Shown: positions 1 through 9,231 of the stretch, in pieces | Layout of the letters: every line of letters begins with the position of its first letter | Numbering within the stretch: the first letter of the stretch is position 1 | DNA from: CAWKOH01 sp963851245 | Lineage (GTDB): Bacteria > Actinomycetota > Acidimicrobiia > Acidimicrobiales > Palsa-688 | Reading direction: 5' to 3' | DNA: 64,000 nt | Assembly (NCBI GenBank): GCA_963851245.1 | Contig: CAWKOH010000009.1 | Location: forward strand, 248,001-312,000 | Program-made: the position numbers and the translations under genes | The notes under the pieces: generated by a model | Told to the model about the DNA's origin: nothing | Seen by the model: the letters and a program-made list of their open reading frames with translations, nothing else | The model's database searches: none

Positions 1-160
1 ATTCGACAGAGGCAGCCGCGGAACCCATCGAGGGGCGGCCTCCTCGTCGACGGATGATGCCGTCAGCGTCGTAGCCTGCTTCGGCCTCGTCGGCCAGAGC
101 CTCGACCATCTCGTCGGTGATGGGTCTTCCGTTCTTCTTACGTCCGTGATCGTTTGGCAT
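1..160 (-). CDS. Ribbon-helix-helix antitoxin, 3' end outside window
   Basis: The protein starts MPNDHGRKKNGRPITDEMVE and runs off the left edge after about 53 residues. The pattern of a short basic start, GRPITDEMVE-LADEAEAGYD, then RRRGGRPSMGSAAAS matches actinobacterial CopG/ribbon-helix-helix antitoxins, which bind DNA as dimers and neutralise a toxin. The ATG lies two bases after the stop of the toxin-like gene upstream, so the pair is one operon with toxin first. The family call rests on recalled family resemblance; the C-terminal end is not visible. Confidence 0.7.
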   Translation of the reverse strand, partial: MPNDHGRKKNGRPITDEMVEALADEAEAGYDADGIIRRRGGRPSMGSAAASVE

Positions 161-162
161 AG

Positions 163-405
163 TCATTCTCCTGGCGGCAGCAGCCGGCGATACTGGGCTC
201 TCATAGCCATCGCATGGATGACAGCTGGACCCTGTGGCCGATCCATGACGATTAGTTCGAGCAGGTTCGCGGATCGATCTGGCCCGATGACCAGGAAGCG
301 GACGGGGTCGTCTGCGACCTCCTCGACCACCGTGGCATGACGGATGGCGTGATCGATGTCCCCATCTTCAATGCCGTGGCGTCGAGCCGATGGCAGTACG
401 TCCAC
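163..405 (-). CDS. Toxin-like small protein partnered with RHH antitoxin
   Basis: An 80-residue protein with a GTG start reads MDVLPSARRHGIEDGDIDHA, with a LVIGPDRSANLLELIV strand pair and a C-terminal IHAMAMRAQYRRLLP. This layout (ARKHG...VVE...LGPDRAGNLLE...IHAMPMR-KYR-LLP) is common for small actinobacterial toxin partners of RHH antitoxins. It is directly upstream of such an antitoxin with a 2-base gap. Target and activity are not known from sequence. Its pairing on the minus strand beside attC-like repeats fits toxin-antitoxin cassettes that stabilise arrays. Confidence 0.6.
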   Translation of the reverse strand: MDVLPSARRHGIEDGDIDHAIRHATVVEEVADDPVRFLVIGPDRSANLLELIVMDRPQGPAVIHAMAMRAQYRRLLPPGE

Positions 406-432
406 ACGAAGGAATCGTACTACGAAACTGTC

Positions 433-508
433 ACATAACGATCTGTCTTGCGCTCGGGACGGCTCGGGACGACGGTCGCCTTAGCAGCGCGTACTCGGCA
501 TCGATCTG
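433..508 (+). repeat. attC-like recombination site 1
   Basis: Left end ACATAACG and right end CGATCTG flank a GCGCTC...GCGCG stem. In the + direction it matches the family consensus RCAKAAC at the left and TCGGC-ATCGATCTG at the right. It lies between the start of the toxin gene and the glyoxalase-like gene. Pairing of the outer boxes is imperfect (about 6 of 8). Confidence 0.5.
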
Positions 509-539
509 TTCGCCGGTGACCCGTCGATATGCTCGGCCA

Positions 540-982
540 GTGCTTGACCACATCTACATCTCGGTAAGCGACGTGCCGCGCTCCCTGGCATTCTATTCGG
601 CAGCCTTAGCGCCTCTAGGGTGGAGAGAACTCGGGACCTACGACTCCTCCACAGGACCCAGTGGAGTCTGGACCTGTACGGTTTGGGGGACGAGGCCTAT
701 GGATCAGGCGTCGCAGTCGGCTGCAGTATCTGGCTGCGCCGCCGCCAGTCCGGTGAGACCGGATTGTATGTCGGGTTCGTTGCTGACGATGAGGCCGAAG
801 TCAACGCCGCGTATGCGGCGGCGATTGAGGCGGGCGGGACGACCGAGGGCGAACCGGCGATTCGATCGTATTTCGGCCCGAGCTATTACGCAGCCAACGT
901 CGGTGACTTCGACGGCAATCACCTGGAGATAGTTCACAAGAGCTTCAACCCGCCAAGCCGTCAGCATCTCGAGTCCTTCTAA
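540..982 (+). pseudogene. Glyoxalase/bleomycin-resistance family protein, frameshifted
   Basis: From GTG at 540 the frame reads VLDHIYISVSDVPRSLAFYS, the first beta-alpha-beta strand of a VOC (glyoxalase/dioxygenase) fold with the metal-site His. The frame is lost near 665-675. It continues one frame over as LYGLGDEAYGSGVAV, LYVGFVADDEAEVNAAYAAA and DFDGNHLEIVHKS, the last carrying the typical D-x-DGN-x-LE motif and a metal-site Glu. One indel restores a protein of about 147 residues, the usual family length. The substrate cannot be told. It is followed after 50 bases by an attC-like site, as expected of a cassette gene. Confidence 0.7.
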
Positions 983-1032
983 GGGAAGTCGCAGAGACCC
1001 TTCGGCATCGGCCACCCGACCCCCCGGTGCCG

Positions 1033-1107
1033 CCCAGAACATTCACTCCCGAGCGGAATGGGCTTAAGCAGACGCCGCCGTGCCTCGCGCCCGATTCGGC
1101 GCTATGC
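1033..1107 (+). repeat. attC-like recombination site 2
   Basis: Begins CCCAGAACATTC and ends CCGATTCGGCGCTATGC, matching the family (CAGAAC-TTC at the left, GATTCGGCG at the right). It lies downstream of the glyoxalase gene in the same direction. Confidence 0.55.
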
Positions 1108-1135
1108 GCCCACCCAGGCAAGGCAGACTGTCGGC

Positions 1136-1474
1136 GTGGACGAGCGCCCGCTGACGGATCCAGAGCGACAGATATTGGAGATCCTCCTCGGCACGGGGTT
1201 CCCGGAGGCGGCCCGTATTCGGATGGAGCTTCCTCAGCTACGAGTGGTTGGCACTTGCGGCTGTGGCTGCTCCACCATCTACTTCAAGGCCGACCGGAAG
1301 GGACATGGCATAGGTATCGTCGCCGACACTGGGGTCCGAGACACCCACGACCCGATCCTGCTGTTCCTCCGTGAGGGAGCAGTGCTCGATTCCTTGGAGT
1401 ACGTGTGGACAGGGGAATCGCCCCCGCCAACCTTCCCACCCCCCGAGGATCTGGTTGGGCCGAGGCAAGTATGA
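1136..1474 (+). CDS. Hypothetical protein with CGCGC motif
   Basis: About 112 residues from GTG at 1136 (VDERPLTDPERQILEILL). An upstream ATG at 1058 is in frame, but that stretch overlaps an attC-like repeat and is rich in Arg, so the GTG is preferred. The body shows an amphipathic helix, then VVGTCGCGCSTIYF, a tight cysteine cluster followed by a strand, and a Pro-rich C-terminus. I do not recognise a named family. The gene is followed 13 bases later by an attC-like repeat, which marks it as a probable cassette gene. Confidence 0.55.
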   Translation: MDERPLTDPERQILEILLGTGFPEAARIRMELPQLRVVGTCGCGCSTIYFKADRKGHGIGIVADTGVRDTHDPILLFLREGAVLDSLEYVWTGESPPPTFPPPEDLVGPRQV

Positions 1475-1487
1475 CGGTGTGGCGGGC

Positions 1488-1558
1488 GCAGATTATTCCC
1501 TTGCGCCCGCGTCCGCCGCTGGCCATCGGCCGCTAACGACGCGGGAATCGGCGTTCCG
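1488..1558 (+). repeat. attC-like recombination site 3
   Basis: Starts GCAGATTATTCCCTTGCGCCC and ends GACGCGGGAATCGGCGTTCC. Both halves share CGCGTC/GACGCG as an inner stem and the GAATCGGCGTTC end typical of the family. It sits between a + gene ending at 1474 and a - gene ending at 1564. A separate perfect 9-bp hairpin (GCGGGCGCA...TGCGCCCGC, about 1482-1510) overlaps the left side and could act as a terminator. Confidence 0.5.
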
Positions 1559-1563
1559 CGCCC

Positions 1564-1811
1564 CTATCGCACCCACTCGAAGGTCGTCACGAATCCGAAA
1601 GGCGTGGCTCCGTCCTTGCCGAGGGGCACGACGTACCGCGATGCTTGCCGGGGTGTTCCGAGACCAGATTGCAGATCACGCGGAGCTGGGCCTCATGGGA
1701 GATATCCAGGACCGTTGAAGCCGAGCATCTGTCGCCGTCTTCGTCATGGTGAGCGTGCACGTAGTCCCGGTACTCCACGTCGATCAGACTAGGGCCGGGG
1801 TCGGGACGCAA
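1564..1811 (-). pseudogene. Hypothetical protein, frameshifted near its end
   Basis: Reading right to left from 1811: MRPDPGPSLIDVEYRDYVHA, then ISHEAQLRVICNLVSEHPGKHR. The frame then breaks at a CGCGG run. One base over, the strand continues YVVPLGKDGATPFGFVTTFE and WVR-stop at 1564. The restored C-terminus is clearly more protein-like than the unshifted one, so a single indel is inferred. No family recognised. It ends against attC-like site 3. Confidence 0.4.
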
Positions 1812-1840
1812 AACACGTGGTGAACGCGTTACGTTGCGGA

Positions 1841-1950
1841 GTCAACTATCGCGCCCGAGTCCGGCATCGGTGGTGTCGCCCCGACACTGGCGGCCGCTGT
1901 TTCTCGTGCCTGGCAACTGGCACACGGCGGGCGCGACACGTCCGTTATGT
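1841..1950 (-). repeat. Possible attC-like site 4
   Basis: A stem CTATCGCGCCCG near 1847 pairs with CGGGCGCGA near 1928 (9 bp perfect). The right end GTTATGT matches the box seen at 21047 and 21507. It is longer than the others and lacks the CGCCGA-TC left end, so this is a weak call. Confidence 0.3.
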
Positions 1951-2021
1951 GAGGGTGGGGGATACCGTTGCATGGGTGAGCACGGATCAGCACAGGTTCC
2001 TTCGGGGGCCTTCCGGCTGAT

Positions 2022-3449
2022 GTGGTCGAGGTGGTGACCTCCGCGCCGGTCCAGGAGAAGGTGCTGGCCGAGCTTCAGGTGGCCTGGCCCGACCTCAGCG
2101 GCACCCGGGCCCGGATGGCCGAGGCGCTGCGGGTGTTCCTGGTGACGTGGGATCCCCTTGAGCATGACGTCCCGCGTCCGGTGGCTTTCGCCACCGTCGA
2201 CGCTGGTCCGCCGGGCTTGGAGGTCGAGGTCTACGTACCGGTGTGGGTGCTTATGGCCGCGGCGGGCCGGGGCGAGGGGGTGGCCGAGGTGGTGGGCGAG
2301 TTGGCCGGCTCGGCTGTTGTGGTGGCGGCGAGTGAGGAGGAGGCCGTGGTCAGCGGTCGCTATCCCGCCCTGGCCGGTAAGGGTTCGGTTCCTCACTTGC
2401 TGGACCAGGGTCAGGCCGGGGCCGGGCTGGGGGCGCCCGAGGTGACCCTGGTATCTGAGGGGTGGGAGCCGATCGGTCTGGGGGCGATCAGCGACGTCGT
2501 GCAGGACGCGCTCGGAGGGGTGGACCTGGACCGCTCACCGGTGGAGCTGGCCGCGTCGACGGAGCCGGCCCCGGGTTGCCCGGCCTGTCAGGGCCGGCGC
2601 TTCGGGTTCCCCGGGGAGCTGGGCGAGTCGGGCCCGGCCATGTGCCCGGCGCATCGGGGCGAGGCCGATCGGGTTTCGACCGAGCGCTTCGAGCGGGCCC
2701 GTCTCTCGAACCCCGGTGGGTGGACAGCGGTGCTCGACGCTTGCCGGCGCTTGGAGTTGCCCCACTTGCCCAACGGGCTGGCCACCAGGATGGCCGGTGC
2801 CGAGGACCTCGTGTTCGAGCTGCGGGAGCCCGGCGAACTTGTTGCGCTGGTCTCCGACTTGGTGGAGGCGGCCGGCTGGTTCGGTGGCCGGGCGGACGAC
2901 CTGGCCGTGGCTCTTGGTGCCGAGGAGGACATGCCCTGGCTGCCGGAGTGGATGGAGAACTTGGTGCTCGATCTGGGCCGGGCCGGGCTGGCCGCGGAGG
3001 CGACAGAAGCGGCCGACGCCCTGATCCGCATCGACCCGGACAACGAGTCCACCTACGCCGCCGACCTGGGCTGCGCGTTGGCCGAAGCGGGAGACGCCTC
3101 AGCGGCGCGGGCCCGGATCGAGGCGAACCTGGCGCGCTGGCCTGAGGAGCCCTGGGTTCGGGTCCACGCCGGCGACGCGTTGCAAGAGCTGGGCGATGCC
3201 GACGGGGCCGAAGCCCACTTCCTCGCCGCCCTGGGGATGGCCGAAGACGCCGACGACTTCGAGCTGCGCTCCGATGTCTTCAACCGCCTGGCAGAACTGG
3301 GCCGTGCTCCGGGACCGACGACCACCATCCGCCTGGCCGGCCCCGCTGTTAGCGGCAAACGGCCTCGCAGTGGTCGGCTCGGGCGTAACGACCCCTGCTT
3401 CTGCGGCAGCGGCCGCAAGTACAAGCACTGCCACGGTCAGAAGAGCTGA
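2022..3449 (+). CDS. TPR protein with C-terminal SEC-C zinc motif
   Basis: 475 residues from GTG. The C-terminus LGRNDPCFCGSGRKYKHCHG is a textbook SEC-C metal-binding motif (CxC...HC), as found at the end of SecA and in many accessory proteins. Before it, about residues 320-440, helical repeats of TPR type are visible (LGRAGLAAEATEAADALIRI, LAEAGDASAARARIEANLAR, LGDADGAEAHFLAALG). A middle CPACQGRRFGF...MCPAH segment (about residues 186-215) could bind a second zinc. The N-terminal third, rich in Val and Glu, is unrecognised. The function is probably protein or nucleic-acid interaction; the partner is unknown. The gene is intact despite broken neighbours. Confidence 0.75.
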   Translation: MVEVVTSAPVQEKVLAELQVAWPDLSGTRARMAEALRVFLVTWDPLEHDVPRPVAFATVDAGPPGLEVEVYVPVWVLMAAAGRGEGVAEVVGELAGSAVVVAASEEEAVVSGRYPALAGKGSVPHLLDQGQAGAGLGAPEVTLVSEGWEPIGLGAISDVVQDALGGVDLDRSPVELAASTEPAPGCPACQGRRFGFPGELGESGPAMCPAHRGEADRVSTERFERARLSNPGGWTAVLDACRRLELPHLPNGLATRMAGAEDLVFELREPGELVALVSDLVEAAGWFGGRADDLAVALGAEEDMPWLPEWMENLVLDLGRAGLAAEATEAADALIRIDPDNESTYAADLGCALAEAGDASAARARIEANLARWPEEPWVRVHAGDALQELGDADGAEAHFLAALGMAEDADDFELRSDVFNRLAELGRAPGPTTTIRLAGPAVSGKRPRSGRLGRNDPCFCGSGRKYKHCHGQKS

Positions 3450-3489
3450 CATATATAACACATATTGCTGTTATTGGCGTGTTTGGCTG

Positions 3490-5400
3490 GCGGTTATGAG
3501 TGCGAAGGGCTGGTCGGCCTTAGCAGGGGTGGTAGTTGGGCGGGCTTGTGTAGAGCCGATGTCGGCTTCGGAGAACACGAGCGTGGGTGTGTCGGGGTCA
3601 GAGGGCGTCGAGGAGTCGGAAGAAGGCCGCGAGCCAGGGGTTCCAGGCCTGGATGCGCCAGCGGATCTGCCGGCCGTCTTGGATGATCTGGCAGGGGATC
3701 TCGATGAAGGCTTGTAGGAAGGTGCGGAACTCCATGCGCAGCAGGCGCCGGCGTTGGGCGTGGTGGTGTTCGGCCCAGCGGGGACTGACTGGCAGGAGCA
3801 GGGCGCACCAGGCTTTGAGGCTCCAGGCCAGCGACGCCATGGTCATGTAGGCCCAGTTGGCCACGAGAGTGTTGACCGGGGCGTGCAGGGCTCGCACGCC
3901 CGATTTGAGTTGGGCGATGAGGTTCTCCTGGTTGCAGCGGGAGCGGGCCTCGGCGACCACCTCGTCGGCGGTGAGGTTCCAGTCGTTGGTGATGTAGAAG
4001 AAGAAGCGGTACTCCTCGAACAGCGACGTTGTCGCCCCGCTCCACCGACAGGTTCTTGCGCAGGGCGACCACGCGATAATCCTTGCGGCATTTGACCGGC
4101 CGGTAGGAGAACTCGACCACTTCTTCTGTGGTGGGGCGGATGGTCTTATAGCCGCGGGCTCGCACGATGGCCTCTTTGACATTGGCGGGCCGGGCCCGGG
4201 GCGTTGGTGGCTATCTCGCGCTCGGCGGTGGCGGCCAGCTGGCGGTAGAGGTCGTCGGGGGCGTCTTCGGCCGGTCTCGATCAGGTTGGCTCGGGCGTCG
4301 TATCCGAACACGAAACGCACCCCGTCGCCGTCCCAGCGGTCGAACTCGGTGGTCAAGGAGAAGTCGGTGTCACCGCGCAGCAGGATGTCGGTGAAACCGG
4401 CCTGGCGGCACAAGCAGACGGCCCGGTCATAGAGGGGTACCACCCCTTCATGCGACGGCCGGTTGGCGCCGTGCAGGGCCAGCAACAGCGGCTCGGCCGG
4501 TGTTGGCCAGGTTCACCAACAGCGCCGAGTAGCCCCAGATGCCGTTGTAGGCGATGTCCATGCCCTGTTTGGTCTCGCCGTCGGTACCCACGATGGTGGC
4601 GTCCGCGTCGATGCGGGCGGTCTGGGCGAAGAACGAGGCGTCCTGGCGGGCCCACACCCGCAGCCGGGCCCGGTTGAACGCCTCCTGCAACGCCATCACC
4701 GAAGCCGGATCGAAACGCCGGCAGAAATCCCCGGCCGTGGTCGGATCGGGCAGAGCCGCCGCGCCCAGGGCGTCGAGGAACACCCGGTCTTGGCGGCGCT
4801 GCTCGATGTCGTCGAGCCGTTTGCCGCCACATAGAGCGTTGTAGGCGATGTTCAGCACATGATCGGACTCGTAGTACGGCTTATGCAGGCGCAGTAAGCT
4901 GGATTGAAGAGTCGATCTCGGCGGCCAAACCCAACGAGTCCGCCACACCAGCGATCAAGGCCCATCCCGCCATGCGCTGTCCCCCGGGAACGCTCCGCCA
5001 GCTCGTAGACCACCTTCGCCCGGCCCAGCACCGGACCCGAAACATTCGGCACGACCGCCGCCTCCAGGCGCCGCTCGAGCCGACGCGCCTCTCTGACCAG
5101 CTTGCGTCGCACCCGGTGCCTAGCCGCTCGATCCCCTCCGCCACGACCGCCACTCGATGAGCTACCCTTCATCCAGAAATGCCCTCCCCGGTATGGGTTC
5201 GGTTTGTCTTTAGCAACCAAATCCTCCCATACCAGGAGGGCATCTTCGCGGACCGCCCAACGCCCGGATCTCTTCACCTCAAACCCAAACCGCAGCCCAA
5301 CCGCACATCCGCAAAAACCGGGCAGAATAAGGCTCCCCAGCCGCCACGAGCCCTCAACAGTGCCGATCTACGCTTGTTTCAGGCCTAGTTGCATAACCCG
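3490..5400 (-). mobile_element. IS1380-type insertion sequence, decayed
   Basis: Contains one transposase of the IS1380 family on the minus strand. Possible ends share GGTTATG: GGCGGTTATGAGTGCG near 3492 on + and, reading inward on the other strand, CGGGTTATGCAACTAGG near 5398. The match is short, so the limits are approximate and no target duplication was identified. Confidence 0.5.
3598..5172 (-). pseudogene. IS1380 family transposase, several frameshifts
   Basis: Fragments in three frames join into one DDE transposase. The N-terminal part is PNVSGPVLGRAKVVYELAER. Next come YYESDHVLNIAYNALCGG, LPDPTTAGDFCRRF, ARIDADATIVGTDGETKQGM and GIWGYSALLVNLANTG. The frame then changes near 4490 to HGANRPSHEGVV, GFTDILLRGDTDFSLT and DGVRFVFGYDARANL, is disturbed again around 4060-4210, and ends with NQENLIAQLKSGVRALHAPV and MEFRTFLQAFIEIPCQII. 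At least three breaks are needed. The family assignment is firm from the IDAD, RGDTDF and CNQEN motifs. It probably cannot transpose as written. Confidence 0.85.
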
Positions 5401-5536
5401 CCCCGACAGTGCCGGCGCGGTGACTAACGGCGAATCGCAGCGAAGAACGCACAGTCGACCGGGTCGGATCGCGGGTCCACCAGCCGGGGCCGGCGCCGGC
5501 TTATGGTTACTCCAGGTTCGACCGGAGGAGGGATAG

Positions 5537-6094
5537 ATGGCTGGCCGCGTTTTTCAACTCAAGGCGACGATTGTCGGCACCAAACCGCCGGTGTGGCGGC
5601 GGGTGCTGGTGGCCGAGTCTGCTTCCTTGCTCGACCTGCACGAGGTGCTGCAGGGCGCGTTCGGCTGGTACGACTGTCATCTCCACGAGTTCGAGATCGA
5701 CGGTGTGCGTTATGGCACCGATGACGGAGAGGGGTGGGGGCCGCCGCCCAAGAGCGAGCGTCGCGCCCGCCTGGGGACGGTCGCCAGGCAGGGTACGGCG
5801 ATCAGGTACGTCTATGACTTCGGCGATGACTGGGTCCACCGAGTGGTCGTGGAGAAGGTGCTCCAGGCCGATCCGAGGGTGAGCTATCCGTGTTGCATCG
5901 CCGGCAAGCGGGCCTGCCCACCGGAGGACTGCGGCGGCGTATGGGGATACGAGGAGTTCCTGGCGGCTATATCGGACGCCGATCACCCTGAGCACGAGTC
6001 GATGCTGGAGTGGGTAGGTGGGGAGTTCGACCCGGAAGCCTTCGACGCGGCCAGCTTCGCCGCCACTCGGGGTCTGGCGTCACTGCTTCGCTGA
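5537..6094 (+). CDS. Plasmid pRiA4b ORF-3-like protein
   Basis: 185 residues. FQLKATIVGTKPPVWRRVLV, then LLDLHEVLQGAFGWYDCHLH-F, YVYDFGDDWVHRVVVEK, YPCCIAGKRACPPEDCGG and WGYEEFLAAI match the PRiA4_ORF3 family in order and length. The family is common in plasmids and mobile islands. Its biochemical role is not established. The conserved cysteines and CPPEDCGG loop suggest metal binding. The start is the ATG preceded by GGAGG at about 5525. It is complete and unbroken. Confidence 0.85.
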   Translation: MAGRVFQLKATIVGTKPPVWRRVLVAESASLLDLHEVLQGAFGWYDCHLHEFEIDGVRYGTDDGEGWGPPPKSERRARLGTVARQGTAIRYVYDFGDDWVHRVVVEKVLQADPRVSYPCCIAGKRACPPEDCGGVWGYEEFLAAISDADHPEHESMLEWVGGEFDPEAFDAASFAATRGLASLLR

Positions 6095-6143
6095 TGTTCC
6101 AGCCCCTGGCGGTTGCCCGATCCGAAACCGGGGTGACCGACCC

Positions 6144-6428
6144 GTGAGCAGGCGTCGGCGCGCCGGGAAACGTGGTCGGCATGAGCAGATGCTGCCGTCG
6201 GCGCTCTGCACTGATGGCGGGATGGACGCTTGGGTCGACTACTGCAGCGGTCGCATGTTCGTCGTTGGCTACACCGAGGGAGGAGCGCCGTACGGTCACG
6301 TCGAGTGGACAGGCATCGCTGCTGAGGGTCCGCCGACGCCGGCCGAGGAACGATCCCACCGAAGACGGTCTCGAACCGCTTCTGAGCTGTTGATCCCGGC
6401 GAGTCAGGCACGGTCACGCACCCCCTAA
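6144..6428 (+). CDS. Hypothetical small protein
   Basis: 94 residues from GTG at 6144, beginning VSRRRRAGKRGRHEQ, with a core MDAWVDYCSGRMFVVGYTEG. The core looks protein-like, while the basic ends could be overextension. ATG at 6189 is an alternative start. No family recognised. It follows the pRiA4b-like gene on the same strand. Confidence 0.35.
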   Translation: MSRRRRAGKRGRHEQMLPSALCTDGGMDAWVDYCSGRMFVVGYTEGGAPYGHVEWTGIAAEGPPTPAEERSHRRRSRTASELLIPASQARSRTP

Positions 6429-6471
6429 CCAACTCCCATGCCGTCCCAGTAAACCGCCCCCCGACCACGAC

Positions 6472-6540
6472 ATAACGCCGTTCCTGAAGAAGCGTTCGTT
6501 GTCAAGAGGGGATTGCGGCCAGAAGGGCTGGTTTTTCGTG
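6472..6540 (+). repeat. Possible truncated attC-like site
   Basis: ACATAACGCCG at 6472 is the left-end box of the repeat family in + orientation, lying 43 bases after the preceding + gene. No matching right end is found before the IS110-type element, so it may have been cut by that insertion. Confidence 0.25.
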
Positions 6541-6931
6541 AGCTCGGTGGGGGTGAAGTGTTGCGGGGCCGCGTTGAATGCACCCGGCGGTTATTGCGCT
6601 GCGGGTGGGAGGGGCGGTCAAGGCCGGCCCGTGAGGGCCGCCCGTAGGGGGAGCCTTGAGGGCCCCGGGGTTTAGTTGTCGCCAGCCATCATGGGATGAG
6701 GACCGCCGGCAGGCGGTCCTGGTTGCTCCGTGATGGTTGGACACAGCGGACCTCACCATTGCTCGTGCTGAGCTGGGCGACCGAGATGCTCGGCGACCGG
6801 CCATTCCTTCGCGTTTTCGCATGGTGTGTATACGGCCACAGCCAGACGGGCTCATTCAGCTACGACGGCCACGCCACAGTGGGGGGCCACGGCGTTAGTC
6901 GAGCTCGCGCCTTGGCTGTGTCCGAGCTTGC
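6541..6931. other. Non-coding flank of IS110-type element
   Basis: No convincing gene on either strand. A G-rich stretch with GGCC/CCGG palindromes (about 6610-6670) could fold. It is probably the 3' flank of the IS110 element. Confidence 0.3.
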
Positions 6932-7952
6932 TCAAGCGGCCTCCCGGTTCAGGCAGCGGATCTCGCCGTCTCGCAGCCCGTAGAAGACCAGGGTGAGCAG
7001 TTTTCTCGCCGCCGCGACCCGGGCGATGTGGTTCCCGCGCCGCTCGGCGATACGACGATAGGCGGGGGCGATCGGCGCCCCGCCGTGGTAGCGGACCACG
7101 CATTCCAGCGCCGCCCATCTCACGATGGTCGATCCCTGCTTGGTGATCCGGCCCTTGTAGGAGTGGGTGTCGGACTCGTCGCAGCTTGGGGGTCATCCCC
7201 GCCCACGAGCACAGATGGCGGGCGGTGGGGAAACGGGTTACGTCTCCGATCTCAGCCACGAAGATCGCCGCGGTGATCGGCCCGACACCGTAGATGGCTT
7301 GGATCGCCCGGTAACCGTGATGGTCCTTGAGCTCGCGGTGCAGCTGGCGCTCGACCATGGCCAGCTCCCGGTCGTAGATCTCGAGCAGGTCCCGCAGCGA
7401 CTCGACCCGCAGCCCATAAGGTCCGGGGAAGTCCATCTCGTCGAGAGCTCTCTGGCCCTGCATGGTGAACATGTCTGGCAAAGGTAGGCAGGATCCCCAG
7501 CTTGGCCATCACCGCATGGATCTGCGCCTTGGCCGAGGTCCGCAGCGCGGTCAGCTTGGCCCGATACCTCACGAGCTCTCGCAGTTCGCGAACCTCCGGC
7601 GGGGCCACCCAAGCCTCGGGAAGATCATTGCGGCGCAACCGGTTGGCCAGCTCGGTGGCATCCTTGACATCGTTTTTCACTCGACGGCTGTCCCAGTGCA
7701 ACCCCAGAGGATGCACCAGATGCACCCGGGCTCCCTCCGCCTGGAGCAGATCGGCCGCCCAATACCATCCGTAACACGCTTCCAACGCCACCTCGGGGTC
7801 GGGGCCCGCCTCAGCCACTGCCATCGCCAAAGCCACCGGATCGTTGTCGATCTTGGTGACACGCCACGCACCTCGCCGGCGTCGTTCATCCGAACGATCA
7901 CCGACCGGCGGCGATGCAGATCGATACCGACATACTGTTGTTCATGTTCCAC
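6932..7952 (-). pseudogene. IS110 family transposase, frameshifted
   Basis: Starts with GTG at 7952 as VEHEQQYVGIDLHRRRSVIV, the DEDD RuvC-like first Asp. After a frame change come ALEACYGWYWAADLL (Glu) and VKNDVKDATELANRLRRND (the last two Asp). After another break come AIQAIYGVGPITAAIFVAEI and ARHLCSWAGMTPKL (Transposase_20 domain with the nucleophile Ser), then RVAAARKLLTLVFYGLRDGE. Three indels are needed. IS110 recombinases use a bridge RNA made from the element's own non-coding end; here the non-coding DNA 5' of the gene (7953-8148) is the place to look for it. Confidence 0.85.
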
Positions 7953-8148
7953 CAGGGTCTCCTTCCGTCGTTTACGGGTTGGTGTGGGAACCCCGAGTTT
8001 GCCTTGCACACTCGGTTCCCGTCGACGGGAGGAGCTCTGGCGGTCCACAACCGACCTGGCCACAACGACCTCTTCCACCCTCGGCGCCCCTAACCCACCA
8101 CCGGTCCCGGTCACGCGAAAGCAGCGCAGCGCTTCTTCATGACATCAG

Positions 8149-9111
8149 TTATACGGCGTCCGACCGTCGCGCTGCAGCTCTCCAGCCTGCCAGCACTGCG
8201 GGAAGAGGATCGCTTGAGCGGAGCCAGGCCAAAGCCGCGGCCAGGACCGGGGAAGCGTTCGGGCCCAGTGGTATCGCCTCCTTCTCGCCGCTAGCCCACG
8301 AGATCGCCATGTCGCGCAGGTATCTATAGCCGTCGTCATCGAAGATTGCCTGAGTTTCCGCTAGTTCGCGCACCTCGGGGACCAGGGCTGCGCCGCACAC
8401 CAGGGCTGCCATGAACACCTGGGCACCGGGGTCAGCGATCTCTCCGGCGTCGCAGCGGTTCAAGGCGCCTGCGATGACCGCAAGGTTCGCTTCGACCGAG
8501 AGGGGCTCCTCGCCGACCAGAGCGTCGCGGTATCGCGCTTCGAGCTCTTCGAGGGTGCCCCACCGGTCTGTATCGGCCAGCCCTGCCTGAAGGAATCTCA
8601 CCTGGTAGTCCGAGTTCGCTGGGTCGAGGACAACGTCCACGGTGTCGGCGAGGCCATAGGCGAGCAGCGCGCTTCCCAAGTCGGCGTCGACTCGACCCTC
8701 GGGGTCTCGGGCCCGTGCTGGGGGTGAGCGCAGAAACGGGCAGACCAGAGCCGAGTACATGAGGCAGATCTTGTGCAGAGGGGGCTCGGAGAAGGAGTTG
8801 CGGTAGTCGGCGGGGTCTTCTACGGCGTCGATGTGGGTGGAGACCTGCCAGCGCAGCTCCTCTCCGAACGGAAGGCCGCACAGGCCGCACAGATCGAACG
8901 TGGCCAGGGTTACCAGACGTGATGTCGAGACAGTTCCGAACTGGGCCCGCCCATCGAGGCGATCCACCGCAGCCATGATCGGATAGCCATACCGGCTGGT
9001 GTCCAACTGCGCCGCTCGGGCTGGCCGGGGGACCGATTTGGCGCGAAGTCCGGTGGCTCGATGTTCCGCTTCGTGGCCGGTCTCACTCACGAGCAGGGAT
9101 CCTAGGACCAC
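8149..9111 (-). CDS. Hypothetical protein with CxxC motif
   Basis: Up to 320 residues. MAAVDRL at 8976 is a more natural start than the first in-frame codon, because the upstream stretch is Arg/Ala-rich. The region TLATFDLCGLCGLPFGEELR holds a CGLC pair, followed by KICLMYSALVCPFLRSPPAR with a second Cys, a likely zinc site. The rest is helical and acidic (DTDRWGTLEELEARYRDALV). This type, with CGLCG and a MYSALVCPF segment, is seen in unannotated actinobacterial proteins. Function unknown. It lies between an IS110 element and an attC-like repeat. Confidence 0.6.
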   Translation of the reverse strand: MVLGSLLVSETGHEAEHRATGLRAKSVPRPARAAQLDTSRYGYPIMAAVDRLDGRAQFGTVSTSRLVTLATFDLCGLCGLPFGEELRWQVSTHIDAVEDPADYRNSFSEPPLHKICLMYSALVCPFLRSPPARARDPEGRVDADLGSALLAYGLADTVDVVLDPANSDYQVRFLQAGLADTDRWGTLEELEARYRDALVGEEPLSVEANLAVIAGALNRCDAGEIADPGAQVFMAALVCGAALVPEVRELAETQAIFDDDGYRYLRDMAISWASGEKEAIPLGPNASPVLAAALAWLRSSDPLPAVLAGWRAAARRSDAV

Positions 9112-9231
9112 GACCGAGCGCCCCGTCCCGGCGCAGCCCCACCCCCCAAATACAAGGCCAGGTCATCTGAATCCGCCGTGGAGTGTCATTCTGGGTGCCC
9201 CTGACCGGGAGCTGGAGGGAGGGTCGGGTGA

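Noticed and set aside
1488..1510. Programmed or rho-independent terminator after the 1136 gene
   Set aside because: The hairpin is perfect but has no T-run and overlaps an attC-like repeat, so the terminator role is not supported.
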